Source of the DNA: Capitella teleta
Lineage: Eukaryota > Annelida > Polychaeta > Capitellidae
Reading direction: 5' to 3'
Assembly: GCA_000328365.1 (NCBI GenBank)
Contig: KB300094.1
Coordinates: forward strand, 5,017 to 69,016
Length of the DNA: 64,000 nt
Below the pieces are notes generated by a model, which saw only the letters and a list, made by a program, of their open reading frames with translations, was not told where the DNA came from and did no database searches. A program made the position numbers and the translations under genes. Below, one piece after another: positions 11,401 through 23,400 of this stretch (position 1 is the first letter of the stretch; every line of letters begins with the position of its first letter).

Positions 11401-14299
11401 GTTTTGCACGCAATTAATAGTAAAGTATTCAACTTGAGTACAATGTACTTAGCAATTACTCCTTGTATATCAGCTACTCAAGAACGCTAAGGCAAATTGA
11501 AGTCTCATTGTCACTATTTGTGTCTGATGCAATTTGATTACTGGAGTATTACATTCGCGCATATAATGTAAGTACATGTATAAGATAGCCACTTATACGT
11601 ACTCGGGTTCAGCTTGTTTCTCTGAGTAGATCCGCAGAAGGAAATCTGATTCTTTATTTGGGTAGAAGGTGCACGGTATGATGACGTAATATCCGGGATC
11701 GAGGACGTAGCGTGACGTCACTTCTCGCATGTTGCGGAAAGTGCCTGGGGTTTTGGCCAAGAACAGGGATTGCTTCTCGTAGTTGGATCCATCCAGAATA
11801 ATCTTCTCCCCTCTACGCAGCTGCGAACAAAAAGTTAGGTATCAAATGCTTTAAACTGCAATTTAAACGTTCTTGGTTTTCAATATTAAAGTTTTATATT
11901 CTTAAATCAATATGATATCTCGACTCAACTTGATTACTCAGCTCTAAGATATACACATCTGTAATCGTTTCATTTACCCGATATAAGAAGAACGAGATGT
12001 ACAGATCTCCAAACTGCATCGTTTCCGCCTTCTGCATGAGCGACACGACCATGCTGCATTTACCGTCGCCGTCTTCGTCATCACTTTGAAACAGTTCAAT
12101 TCCAAATTGTGGATTTCGCCAAAACAGGTCTGCAATTTCGATCGAAATCATGCAATCGGAATACCAGTATCGCATTACCTTGATCAGGGGCATTGCCACA
12201 ACCACCAGCACTGATTCCTTTAACCCACTTATTATGAAATACGTCCGCCCACCAATTTCGTTTCTCCTACAGAAATGAATAGGTTTTCAGCTGCATGAAT
12301 TACTCAGTAATGATGTTGATCATTTACTTCATCCACGGCAACCTCGTCGGTCAGAGCATCCGGATAAAGATGACAGAAGTAGGCTGTGTCGAATTCTTTG
12401 ACAAAATCTTTGAAAGCCATCCTGTTTTCAAATTGAACAGGAGAGTTAGACGAGGGTGATTATACGTAATCAAGGAGAAGTCTCATAATAGACGCTCACC
12501 AGAATTCGCCGTCATCATCTTTAACCAAACCAATTTTCTTCCTCATGGTTTCAGTCATTTTTCTCCATTCAGGTGAACTTGGCGAAGGAAAAAATGTTCA
12601 GGTTTATATTCTAAAGTTTGAATGACTCGAGTTGCATCTCTTTAAATTTGAGGAAACATTAAACTCAAACTTACTAGTCACTCCATGCCCCTTTCCACTC
12701 GTCTCTGCCCCACGGGTTTCTCAAACGAATTAACTGGATGACGTCACCATCCACGGTTGCCTTGGTAACCGCACGATAGAATCACGTGGTTATGTAGAGA
12801 GGGCGGCCTACCTGAATGATGTTAGTGACGCTGTACGCATGACCAGCGTACAGACCGTTGCCAAGATCTTCTTCACGGTGTGACGTCGCCTTTTTAAGAG
12901 AAGGGGATCAGTAATTTAATTCTATAACGACCTGAAACGTACGTTGATGGCACATCCGACCATGGAGTTCATGCGAAGGGTTCTGTACATCAACTGGAAG
13001 AGATTAGCAGGAGCTTCGTTCAGGTGGATGACTTCTGAGATGCCCCCTGTGAAGTCTACCAAGGAGTCGTTGATATGGCCCCCATCGATGTTTTCATAGC
13101 ATCCATACAACCTATAACACGATGCTTAATTGTGAAATAAATCAAGGCACCCATGACCTCATGACCCACTTAGCGTATGCTTTCTCCAATAGAGCCGCCC
13201 AGAATTCATTGGGTTGATCTCTGTTGTGGGCGTATAACAACCGACCATTGACGGTTGGCAATAGGTCATCAATGACCACCTCTGTCCAAGCACTGAAGTG
13301 CCAGAACCGGAACATGAAGATCCCTGAGGAAGTGATATGTGTTAGAGGATGAGCAGGACATAGCGGGTTGCATAATGACCAGCGTAATCTTCGTCATCAA
13401 ATGTCTGGTTGTGTGGCACGCATCTCTCAAACAGCTTCCGGTTGGACACGGCCAGAGAGGCAGCTCCAGCGATGAACCAGCAATCTCCTGAATGCATCGA
13501 TTTGGTCATTATTTGTTACTTTTTAAATAATAAATTGAAAATTACCCAAATCTCCTTGGTCTAGATCGAAGCGTGTCGATTTCTTGTCGATGAATTTCGG
13601 GTCTGATGATATCTCCTGAAAGTCAATTCAATTCAATCCAGTACATGCATCTTTAAAATTCGTTTCTCTCACATAGGGTGCAATAAATCGCACCCCTACC
13701 CCTTCCTTTCCCGAAAAAAAAAATATTAAAAATTAAAAACTATGGCATAGTAACATAACTGTTGCAGCAGATAATACTGCTGCACAAGAGGCCAAACTCA
13801 ACTCGCCTTATGCAACATAAGTATGTAAATTAGGTCAATTAACAATTTTGATTGCAAATAATACATTCAAAGTAGTAGATCACTAACAAATATCTTGACT
13901 ATAGATGGGGTCAATAGATTTAATTCCCCAAAAAGTCCCTAACCCTAACCCTGGAAGCCCTAACGTAACCCTATGTGCCTTGTAAGCATTCAGGTTAAAG
14001 AGCCGATCTCAATTGAGCTATGATGTTTTCCAAATCAACAGGCTTTTACGAACGAACTTCTTACGGCTAGAGTATGTTACTTAGCTTGTGATCCAACCGA
14101 CAAGTACTTGCCTGGTATGCAAAACATTTAAGAACTAATCTGCTCCTTCGACCCACTATACCTTTGGTCTCTTCCACTTGATCCCGGAAGAAACGTCTCC
14201 ATCTTTCCTGATGGATTCAGCCCTTGGAAGAAATTCCGGATCCGAAAACAGTCTTCCGGATCGAAGAAGATCCCGTTTGAGTTCTTCGTATTCGGTCAT
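8482..14299 (-). CDS. calpain, classical type with penta-EF-hand domain
   Basis: Exons, 5' to 3' on minus: 14299-14162, 13615-13546, 13487-13380, 13323-13170, 13111-12943, 12889-12812, 12760-12675, 12577-12500, 12421-12328, 12266-12179, 12129-11978, 11820-11603, 11305-11275, 10481-10404, 10272-10161, 10105-10047, 9612-9544, 9487-9409, 9157-9041, 8641-8580, 8508-8482; 688 aa with the frame kept throughout. A Ca2+-dependent cytosolic cysteine protease: the catalytic triad is visible as Cys72 (QGDLGDCWF), His230 (GHAYSVT) and Asn254 (RNPWG), with spacing as in vertebrate calpains. The C2-like domain (about 260-470) includes [15 protein letters not shown]. The penta-EF-hand tail (about 535-688) has canonical loops [12 protein letters not shown] and [12 protein letters not shown] and ends in WMSITMHY. 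Length matches the family (~700 aa). Exon 14 (10404-10481) is the least certain. The exon 3 donor reads GTCATT, a weak site. The N-terminus is short, as in many invertebrate calpains. Confidence 0.93.
13937..13952 (+). repeat. short telomere-like CCCTAA run in calpain intron 1
   Basis: CCCTAACCCTAACCCT, 2.7 units of the metazoan telomere hexamer, inside the 546-bp first intron of the calpain gene. Too short to be more than a chance or repair-derived interstitial motif. Confidence 0.6.
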
Positions 14300-16429
14300 G
14301 ATGTCTGTTGCTCACTCCTCTGCTGAGCAAGATGAGACACCCTGAATAATAAATCCATAAAATGTATGCTTAGGGCCTATAACTTCAGCGCAGTGGAGGC
14401 CTATTTTGAGGTCACGTACTTGTTATGCTTGAGTAATCACAGAGGTTATACGCCGTAACATGAAGAGAGTTCTATGAATGCAGTTACAAATGATTACCTC
14501 ATAAGTTACGGCAGAGAAATGAAAATCGATGGCTTGTCACACATTGTCAGTGACCATTGAATCATATTGTGATATCGATCGAAAACATTATTGCATGGTA
14601 GAATTATAAAGTGCATTATTATGTAGGTCGTCAACATGCCTTCTATTTATAAACATTGCGAAATGTAACCGTATATTTCTATATTTTACCGGTTCGTCGA
14701 GCCGTTGTTTACTTGCGGTTGCGTAAATCCTGCAAGTTCATTGACCTGGCTGCTGGGCAGTCTAACGTTAATTATGATAGCCTGCTTACAGGGTTCAAAA
14801 TAATTATGCTTGTACATTGTACGTATAGGGAATTCGGACTGGTGAACATATTGGTCTATATCGACCCCATCCAGAAAATACTAACATGTCACAACTGAAG
14901 TATCGATGTGTATACTATATAGGCCTATAAGTACGTGTTGTGTATTAGCCTACAACATGATAGGCACATTTAGTGGAGATCTTATTTTGTGTGTGCCTTG
15001 GAGAAGCAAAGAAAATTCTGAATTGAGAGAAAGAAAACAAGTATCTAATAATTTGATGGTGCCTGATAATAAAAGTGGACGCAGAAATATTTTTGATTCT
15101 TTCCAAGTCGTCGATGATATTACATCATCTGGATCAAATAGGATATCACTGTATGTTGCTGTGCTGTTGTATGTTACTGTGAATACTTTCTGTCAAAAAT
15201 GTTTTCTTCTACTCCTTTGTTCCGTTCCTTCCTCTTCATGGTCCCTTGAGAAGAATGGTTTACAAACATCCATTCAGAACCAGGAGGCCACATCAATTCG
15301 CTTTAAAGTTTTCATCATTGCGAGACGTTTCATGTCAGCCACTATACTTTACTCGTATGATGATATTCCACGAACGACAAAAATAATGTTTGCTTGGATC
15401 TAACCCCAGCGGCACCCGAGCTTAAATACTCGAGGATTCAGGATACTCGTCGGTTGCATCTTGTTGAACTATAGCTTGGATCAAGCATCAAGCTGAACAT
15501 GATAATCATGCTTCATTTGAACTTTCTTTAACTTAGTATTTGAATTGAGGTACATGTGTGTGCCTAATTGGTGTTTTAGTACAGGTATGGATGTTGGCAG
15601 CTTAATAGTTACCCTTCTATTGCCTAAAAGATTTTACCACACTAATTCAAAGAGCGGATGGCCCTATATGGCTAATCCAGATCGCCCGTGGATCAGCCCT
15701 ACCGTGTCAGGCCCAAAATGAGTCCACACTAATCAAAATTTAAGGCTTCCAGATTACCTTACAATTCTCATGCTAATTATCCGACAAATATAACAGCGTC
15801 CATGCTGTAGATATAAATTTAGCAAGGGGCCACAACAACCGATCCGGGTTTTAAATTTACTGCTGAACTTTTTTTTCATATCACCAACGTCCTACTTTTA
15901 CTAAGAAAAATGCTGGCAGCCGCGAATGTAAACATCCGCCAGCAGCGAATCGCTCGGATTGAAATTTCGCGCCTTTCTTCGAAATCGGGCTGGCGTCGTA
16001 CAAAAAGTTGAAAACGTAATATTTTTTGGAAGAGTCTACAACAATTGACATGAGATATGACTAGAATGGATGTTTTGTAATATATTCATGAGATAATTAT
16101 AGTAGGCTATAGTAATATTATTGTTGGTAATAGGCGATTTTTCGCGGATAGGCGAGCTTTATTTGGCAAATCATATGTCGCATATTTGAGCCGCCTTGAA
16201 TAGACCCATAGTGCGGACAAATGCGTGAATTCGACTCTGTGGAATCCACCGCTTTTATTTCATTGAAGACTGAAATCAACAACAGGAAAGAAATTGCCAT
16301 TTTTCTCGTTTGCGGTGGAAATGCACGATGCACTAAACCGTTGTTACCATAGCGACAACACTTTCGCTAATATTGCTCTGTCAATTTCGAATGCGATTTT
16401 TTTTTTTTTTTTTTTTTTTTTTTTGAGTC
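14300..16429. other. intergenic region upstream of calpain
   Basis: Contains the presumed calpain promoter (transcribed leftward), but no core promoter motif stands out. Plus-strand open frames at 14656-14898 and 14906-15403 (165 codons) show no domain, signal or codon pattern that I recognise. A poly-T run at 16398-16424 ends the region next to a transposon fragment. Confidence 0.5.
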
Positions 16430-16739
16430 GAACAATGATGCTATACACTCGCATTTTGCGTCTGTGATGCTTTCGTTTTCGATAAAGTTTTGAAAAAATC
16501 ATATTCATCAACAATTCATAAAAGTCATGTTGCAAGGTACGTTTACCACTGATCAAATTTCTTGGCATGTCTTATACATTTCTTGGCAATTAGCCAAATC
16601 CTTTTTACGCTACTTAAGTTAAGTTCAGCAAAAATGCGTTTGTGGAATCGACTTAACTTGAAAACTTAACTTAACGCCTGGAGGACTTAACTTAAACTTA
16701 AGTCCCAAAGTTAATTAAGTTTCTTTCTGGAATCGGCCC
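16430..16739 (-). mobile_element. truncated copy of the GGGCCGATTCC inverted-repeat element
   Basis: In reverse orientation this stretch matches the first ~300 bp of the complete element at 43047-43710. It ends in the same terminal sequence (GGAATCGGCCC at 16729-16739), with the same internal AACTTAAGTT-type motifs and the same GTATAG...ACTCGCATT segment. The other terminus is missing; the copy stops at the poly-T run at about 16424. A non-autonomous DNA transposon fragment with no coding capacity. Confidence 0.8.
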
Positions 16740-17495
16740 CAGATATGGTAACTGGGTGTGTAGACACTCCCAGTTCGATGACGTCAACAGGCGTCAACAG
16801 ACGGATAAAAGAGTTTTAATGATATTCCTAATTCTATATCGATCAATATGTGTTCTATACAAGTTGGTATTCTTCAGAAGTCACGAATTTGTGAATTTAA
16901 AGTAAGTGAACGGCGTCGTTGTCACAAGGAATTTATTTCTGTTGCCGATGAAATGCCGAAAGTCAACTCGCCCTCCAACAAGATGACAGACCAGATCAAG
17001 AACGCTCCCTTTGTAAACGAATGCTCCCTCTTCAGATCGTCCTTCATAAAAAAATTGCATATTTTACAGCGTGATTATATGAGCAGAGTTTTCTTAACAA
17101 AGCTAGGACATTAAAGCGGTAGTTAAAAAAAAAAAAAAAAAAAATGGGTCGAAAACAACTGAAAATGTACATGAGATTAAATGTATCAATCACAATTATA
17201 AAAAGAGGTCAAGGCCGTCATTGTATGCATAGTAGGGAAAAAGAAGAGGGGATAGGGGGAGATTTGGGAAGATAGACACTCTAAAAGCCAACAATCCATA
17301 AGACCCAAGGGGCGGCTAAGTCTTGTCCACCTCAAAACCAAAAATCTCTAAGTTCACTTGATTTATGAAAGAAATCATATACATATCACGCATAGCATCA
17401 CAATTAACAAGAAAACAGAAAATAACAAACATTATTTCTTTCCTTCTTGCAAAAGAAACTAAAATCAAAAGAAACGAAAAGGCCGAACGATTTGC
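16740..17495. other. intergenic region, presumed 3' UTR of the ALP/ZASP-like gene
   Basis: No LIM domain or other exon was found between the stop at 17496 and the calpain start, on either strand. A minus-strand AATAAA (TTTATT at 16932-16937) is one possible poly(A) signal. A poly-A run lies at 17126-17144. Confidence 0.5.
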
Positions 17496-20400
17496 TCAGA
17501 AGTCGGAGGTTCCGTATTCCTCATTCTGGTTGCTCATGTTGTACTCCAGATTCTGCATGGATTTGGACTGCATGGTGTGGTCCTGGTAGCCCTGGTACTG
17601 CATCTCCTGGCCAGCCTCATGGGGAGCGTAGCGTGCACTCTGCTCCGGTTGGTGGTGATGTTGCTGGTGGTGCGGTTGCTGTTGAGGAGGCAAGCCGTGA
17701 CCTCTCGGGCGTTTGTCACCCTCCTCTTCCATCAGCAGGCGAAGGACGTCCGACTGTGAAGGGTCGAAGGTCTTCTTACCATCAGGACCTGTGCCGCTCA
17801 CCCTACAGGGGAGAAGAACAACAGAGGAAAAAGTTGAAAATGATCGCTCAGCTATAAGTACTCACTGGAGAGTTCCTTGGCCGGGCTTTCCCGATGTCTG
17901 GGAGTCAAGTGCCGCTTGAACATTATTCTGCGAGTACAAGCCAATGGGGGTGTTGTATTGAGAGTGGTGGACCTGTGCGGAGTCAGAAGCGTGGTCTTGT
18001 GGGTTGTGTTGTTCGTAAACATGGCCCCCGTCAGGAGAATAATGCACATTCTGCACCTTGGGCTGATGTGGAACCACGGCCGGTTCAGCGTTGTGGGCAT
18101 TGAAGTTGCCTCCACCACCACCAGAGTGCTGGCGCTGGAAGACAGGCGCTTGTACTGGGGGCCCAGACACCAAGGCTTCACCCTCCTGCATCTCCCATGG
18201 CTTTGATGCCCCGGAAGCTCTGAGGCTGCCAACCCATGCTGGTTTTGACGGTTGTGTGTTGACGGGCCGACTGCGATGGTGGTGGTCTGGTTGTGAGTGA
18301 GCCGTGGGGTTGTACGTCTGCGGGGCCGACACCTTCCTTGGGCCGTGCTGGTGCTGCAGGGATTTGGGGGTCCATCCAGGCTCGCTCAACCCACTGGAGA
18401 CTCCAATGGAATCACTGGGGGGCTTCTGCCAACGTGTAGGCGCTCTGTGCTCATTCTTGGGAGCTGCACACACAAAAATAATTCGTGATAACCATTCAGA
18501 AATGCACTAGTTTACATGAGCATTTATTGATGATGCATTACATGGGGTTACACTCACACAAACCGCACACGCCTACCTAAAATTTTGTTATTTGGTGGAG
18601 ATGAGTGACGCAAGGCAGGACACCGAAGAGACAGATCGAAAGGCTGCCTGGTCAAATCACGTGAGACATGCTTATATTCGTGTGTGTTGCAATCGATACG
18701 TCCGTGTTTTAACCATACAAGCTAGCTCGTCGCAATGTATAGTTTGTGTAGTTGTAGTGGATGATGTACATGCTAGGTCGTGAATACAATTAAATTTGTG
18801 TGAAGACTGTCGTAGTTTGCAACGAGTGAGAAGGTTGTGATTTGACCACCGAGCAAGAAAGAGCGCAGACTAAGGTGTGCGGCGTCATCACCTGGCTTGT
18901 AGGTCGGGGCCACGTGAACGTTGTGAGCCTTGCGTTTGGGTTGACGCCAGGCAGGTCCAGGGGTGTACGTCTGAGTCAGCTCCTTAACACTGCGGTGAGG
19001 CTCCTCGTGCTCGCCCAGGTCATCTGTGGGTCAAATGTCATGACATGACCCAATATTCCAATCATCTCGAGGCCTGGACTAGGGTTTGGGGGCAAACGGA
19101 TCAACGCAGTAGCAAGAAGGCAGGGCCAAACGTATGAGATATTTAGTGTTTAACCGCTTACACAATTAAAATAATAAGTAAATTGATATCCTGATAAATA
19201 GTATATGTTTACATGTGATTCAAAACCTTATTTAAACAACGACAACACTGATTAATCTTACACTGTTCACGGATTCGCCAAGGTCACAACATTAATATTT
19301 ATCAATTTAGGAATATCGAGAACTGAAGAAGGGAGCATCAAGCAAAAGTGGGAACATCCTAAAAGGGGTGAAAAGGTCTTAACAAGCTAAAACAAAAAAA
19401 AATGATAATAAGAAACAATTCGAATGAACCAAACATATAACAACAGCATAACAACTAGATCTAGATCTCACCAAGTATACTTTCCAAGTATTACATCAGA
19501 TTCCAACATACTTGGTTATATTCATCAGAAAATAACAATTAATACGAATTCTGGACGGAGGAGTAAAACTCGAAACCACCACACGCGAGACCTTGTCATC
19601 TATTGGCAAGAAGGCTTCGGTATGCTAACCAGCAAGACAAGGGGACCGCGTGTGGAGGCCTCTCAGTCATTTAGAGCAAGCAGGAGCTATAAGTACCTTG
19701 GCGAGCATGCGATGCGTTAGGTGAACTGAACTGCTGTTTGAGTTGCGAGATGGACTTGGGTTCGTACACATCGTCGTCACCTTGTTGCGGCTGCGGGTGG
19801 AAGTGTTGTTGCGGCTGGTGGTGCGGCTGTTGTGGCAGCTGGTGGTGCTGCTGCGGCTGCTGCGGCTGCCATACGACTTCGCTCAAGGTCTGGTTCACCC
19901 GGCTCAACATGGAGTGGTCGGGGGCTTGCGGGGGACCTCCGTAGTGCGGCTGTTGCTGTGGAGCATGGGGTCGGTTGTAATCAACCCCGTAACCCTGGAA
20001 ACCACCAGACATTTGTGTGGGGCGGGGGTGAGGGTGCGATGCGGGGACGGGCGCCGGGTTTACGAAGGGCTGGGAGTGAAAACCCTGAGGACACAGAAAC
20101 AACAGCGAAATAAGGAAGAGCCCCGGGTGTACATGATGTCCTCTCCTCTGAGATTCATTTATCTATTCCTCTTTACACATGTAATGGTTGGATCATGCAA
20201 CACAGAGATAGATTTACTGGAAAGTTTATTATAAACAGCAGAGAATAGCGAAAAGTGTGAAACTGAGAAATTAAACTTATTTGAAGTGTTAGCTTTGAAA
20301 GAAATCAAAGGGCTTTCACAACAGCACATGCACACACTTCATTTGCTATGCATCATAAATGCATGCACCATGCTGAACCCTCAAAAACCATTCACATGAT

Positions 20401-23400
20401 TTACATGTTCCCATTACTGCCATGCTGTGCTTTAAATGCTAGAGCAATAAACAATATTTCATGGCTTAATTGTTCCTCCTATGAATGAGAGCACAATCAA
20501 CAAATCAGGGGGTTTAATTGTAAACACACATATTACAACCAAAGCAATCTTAGCTGTGAATCGTTTGCGTGGAGCCAGGAATATAGAAAACAGGTTAAAG
20601 CCAGTAAGTCATTCCCCCGAGTTGCTTACGTAAAGGCAAACTCAGGCTGATTGATTGAGGTCTTTAGACAAAGAAACAAGTTCAAGTTCATTTGAGCTCC
20701 ACGGCCCTCAATTGCAATGCATCAGAGTTGCATATACAATATACACACACATGACTCGTCCATAATTATCGGGTATAAGACATGAAGTTATCAGCATTTG
20801 GAGAATATCCAAGTCGTTTTCGTTCGCCAAGTGTGAGCTTTCTGTGCAGACATTTTGATTGCCGTGCCAAGCCATTGAGCAGTGTGAGATCTGAGCAATT
20901 CTTCTTTGCCGCATGCTAAGAATACACTCTCTAGCGTTGAAACACAGCTCCCAGATTGCCCATTGCATCAGCGGCAGACGAACAAGCCGCATACCAGACA
21001 TACATGCAGCGTACGAAGCCGACAGCTCATGTAGACTTTGGAGCGAACAGTTCCATGCATGTAACATCCGTACCCTGCTTGTTCCAAATCCCTGAGAATT
21101 TGGAAGGTTTCTTTGGGGTTAATTTAAAATAATGGCCTTCGTATATAAAGTCAAATAAAGGTCAAATAAAGGTCAAATATGAAGAAAAAAACTTATATTG
21201 TTGCAAATAAATATAGCATGATGCATGACTTGAACAAGGTTATATAAAGAAATTTGCAGAATGGAAATGATAGGGTTATGTGTCTATAAGGAATTTGGGA
21301 AAGCGGAAACAGGGCTCACCACGGAAGGAGTTTGAGGGGTGGAGTAGAAGTCCGGACCTACCTTGGCCGATCTGAAATAGACACAAAATTGCTCATAACA
21401 TCATCACAAACATTCAAATATCATCGGTGTTGATATCCTTTGATAACGAAACGAGCTGAATACCGCATCCTCTCGACATAAAACGAGCGTATATCCCAAG
21501 GATATCCAGATTACCGCGCGCTTTTTAGTCTTAGTGAAAGCGTGTTTATATTGCAGCGAAAACTTACGACGACAAACTGAAGCGACGGAAGAAGGAGACC
21601 GGCGACCCGTTCGAAAGTGTTTGGCAAGAGAAAGGTACAACCCACGCACAGACACGCACAGAACACACACAACCCCGAGATGAGCTGCCTACCTGTGTTA
21701 TTGCATATACTACTCGAGCTCAGTTGCCCTTCGCTGGGAGTTTTTTTTTTTTCGCCCTGGGCCTGTTGCCTGTTCTCTCAGCCTAAACTGCAGACGGCCT
21801 CCTCGCGCTGCTTCTTAGCTATTTTACTCCAGGTATAAAGAACATATAGTGCAACATTTCGCATAGTACACATACCTAAATATTCCCCGACTGTTCCATT
21901 TCGGGAAAAGCTCAAGAATCACAAGAGGAAATCATTAAATAGGGAACTTTTCCCTGTTATTTTAATTTTACCATTGCATGTTTTAAGTTGCGTCCGATTT
22001 CGAGAACCCATTTACTCTTGGCGGGAAACCTGCGAGGTGACCTCAATGGGCTCGGCTATTATTAGCATTCCCTCACATGAAACGGAATCTGTTAGCTGCG
22101 TGAATTCCAATGCATGGAACGGAAACGAATCATCTGACCTTTGTAAAAAAGGTTTTAAGGTAACCGAATGGCAAGGAACGGAATGACACAGACATCAGCG
22201 AAATGTCATCTTGGGTGATAGCTACCTTTTACACTGCCGAACCCAATCATTGTTCCTAAACAATTGATTGCACAGGTGATTCGAAATTTCATAACTTATC
22301 TTATGATGTTCTTGTGAGGCCGGAGAGGGGAAAGGGTCATCAATCTCATAATGGTGTGACAGACATGTAGTTTGCAAATAAATACAATCAAAATATCACC
22401 ATGACCTCGAGACTAAATTGCGTTGTGTGCTTGTCACTGCGCTATATCTTGTCAAAAGGGAAGTTCATGATAAATAAATTAATAAGTTCTTGTATGACTA
22501 AATTTATAATCAACAATAGCTTTATTGAGTTATTATAGGTGAAGTGTTTGACCTTTCTTCCGTTTACTTGTATTTGAGAAAGTAAATACTACTCTACGAG
22601 CCCCGATATCCATGTATATTTATGTCAACGCTGAAACACATACAATCTGCATGTAACTGATCAAAATTGAGGCCAGGAAACAATTCATTTCAGCTCATCA
22701 GTTGGTGGTGCACAATATTACTCAGCATGAAATGCTGAAGCTGAAGCGAACATCCCAAGGGCAGCGAATAACTCATCAGAACCCACCTTCGCCGTACGTG
22801 TTGTATGCGTATGCAGAACGTTACAGCTCCTTCGTATAACAGAGCAAAAAAAAAGCATATAATATAGGTCTAACCTTCACTACCAGTACTGCCACGTTCA
22901 AGACTTCCGATAGATTAGTCTCTTCCATCTATACACGTGGTAATTGCAACTGGTATCATATTGTATGAATTTAGCCCAAAATGTCGATGCTCATCACTAC
23001 TTGTTTCATACAACTACTCGTGTGTGTACATCTAATACATCTCCCATAATTATTTCATTGAATGATTCGGTTGCTATGACCCTGTTCTGAACAGTATCCA
23101 ATAAATGATCAACTAGAGAGCAAATTGTGTTGAATATTAAGTGAGGCCTCAAATATGTGGCGTCAACTAAAAATACAATTGAAGATTACCTTTTGACTCT
23201 GAGTGCGAGTGAACCGCCTCCTTTCTTGATGATGTCTTGGGCGCTCTTGTGAGTCATCTGCGACACATCATAGTTGTCGATGGCCAGTATGATGTCTCCC
23301 CTGTGAACCTCGCCATCGGCAGGGCTTCCTGCGAACACCTGAAATATGCAAACCACCTCATCAGTATGCACATAGACTTATTCAATCATGTTCATTCCCT

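Noticed and set aside
13937-13952. Interstitial telomere or chromosome-end signal
   Set aside because: Fewer than three hexamers inside a calpain intron; no chromosomal meaning can be supported.
14906-15403. 165-codon plus-strand ORF
   Set aside because: No recognisable domain and no splice or poly(A) context; checked specifically for LIM motifs and none found.
17534-18510. Several plus- and minus-strand ORFs over the PDZ-gene exons
   Set aside because: Shadows of GC-rich Gln/His/Pro-coding exons in other frames.
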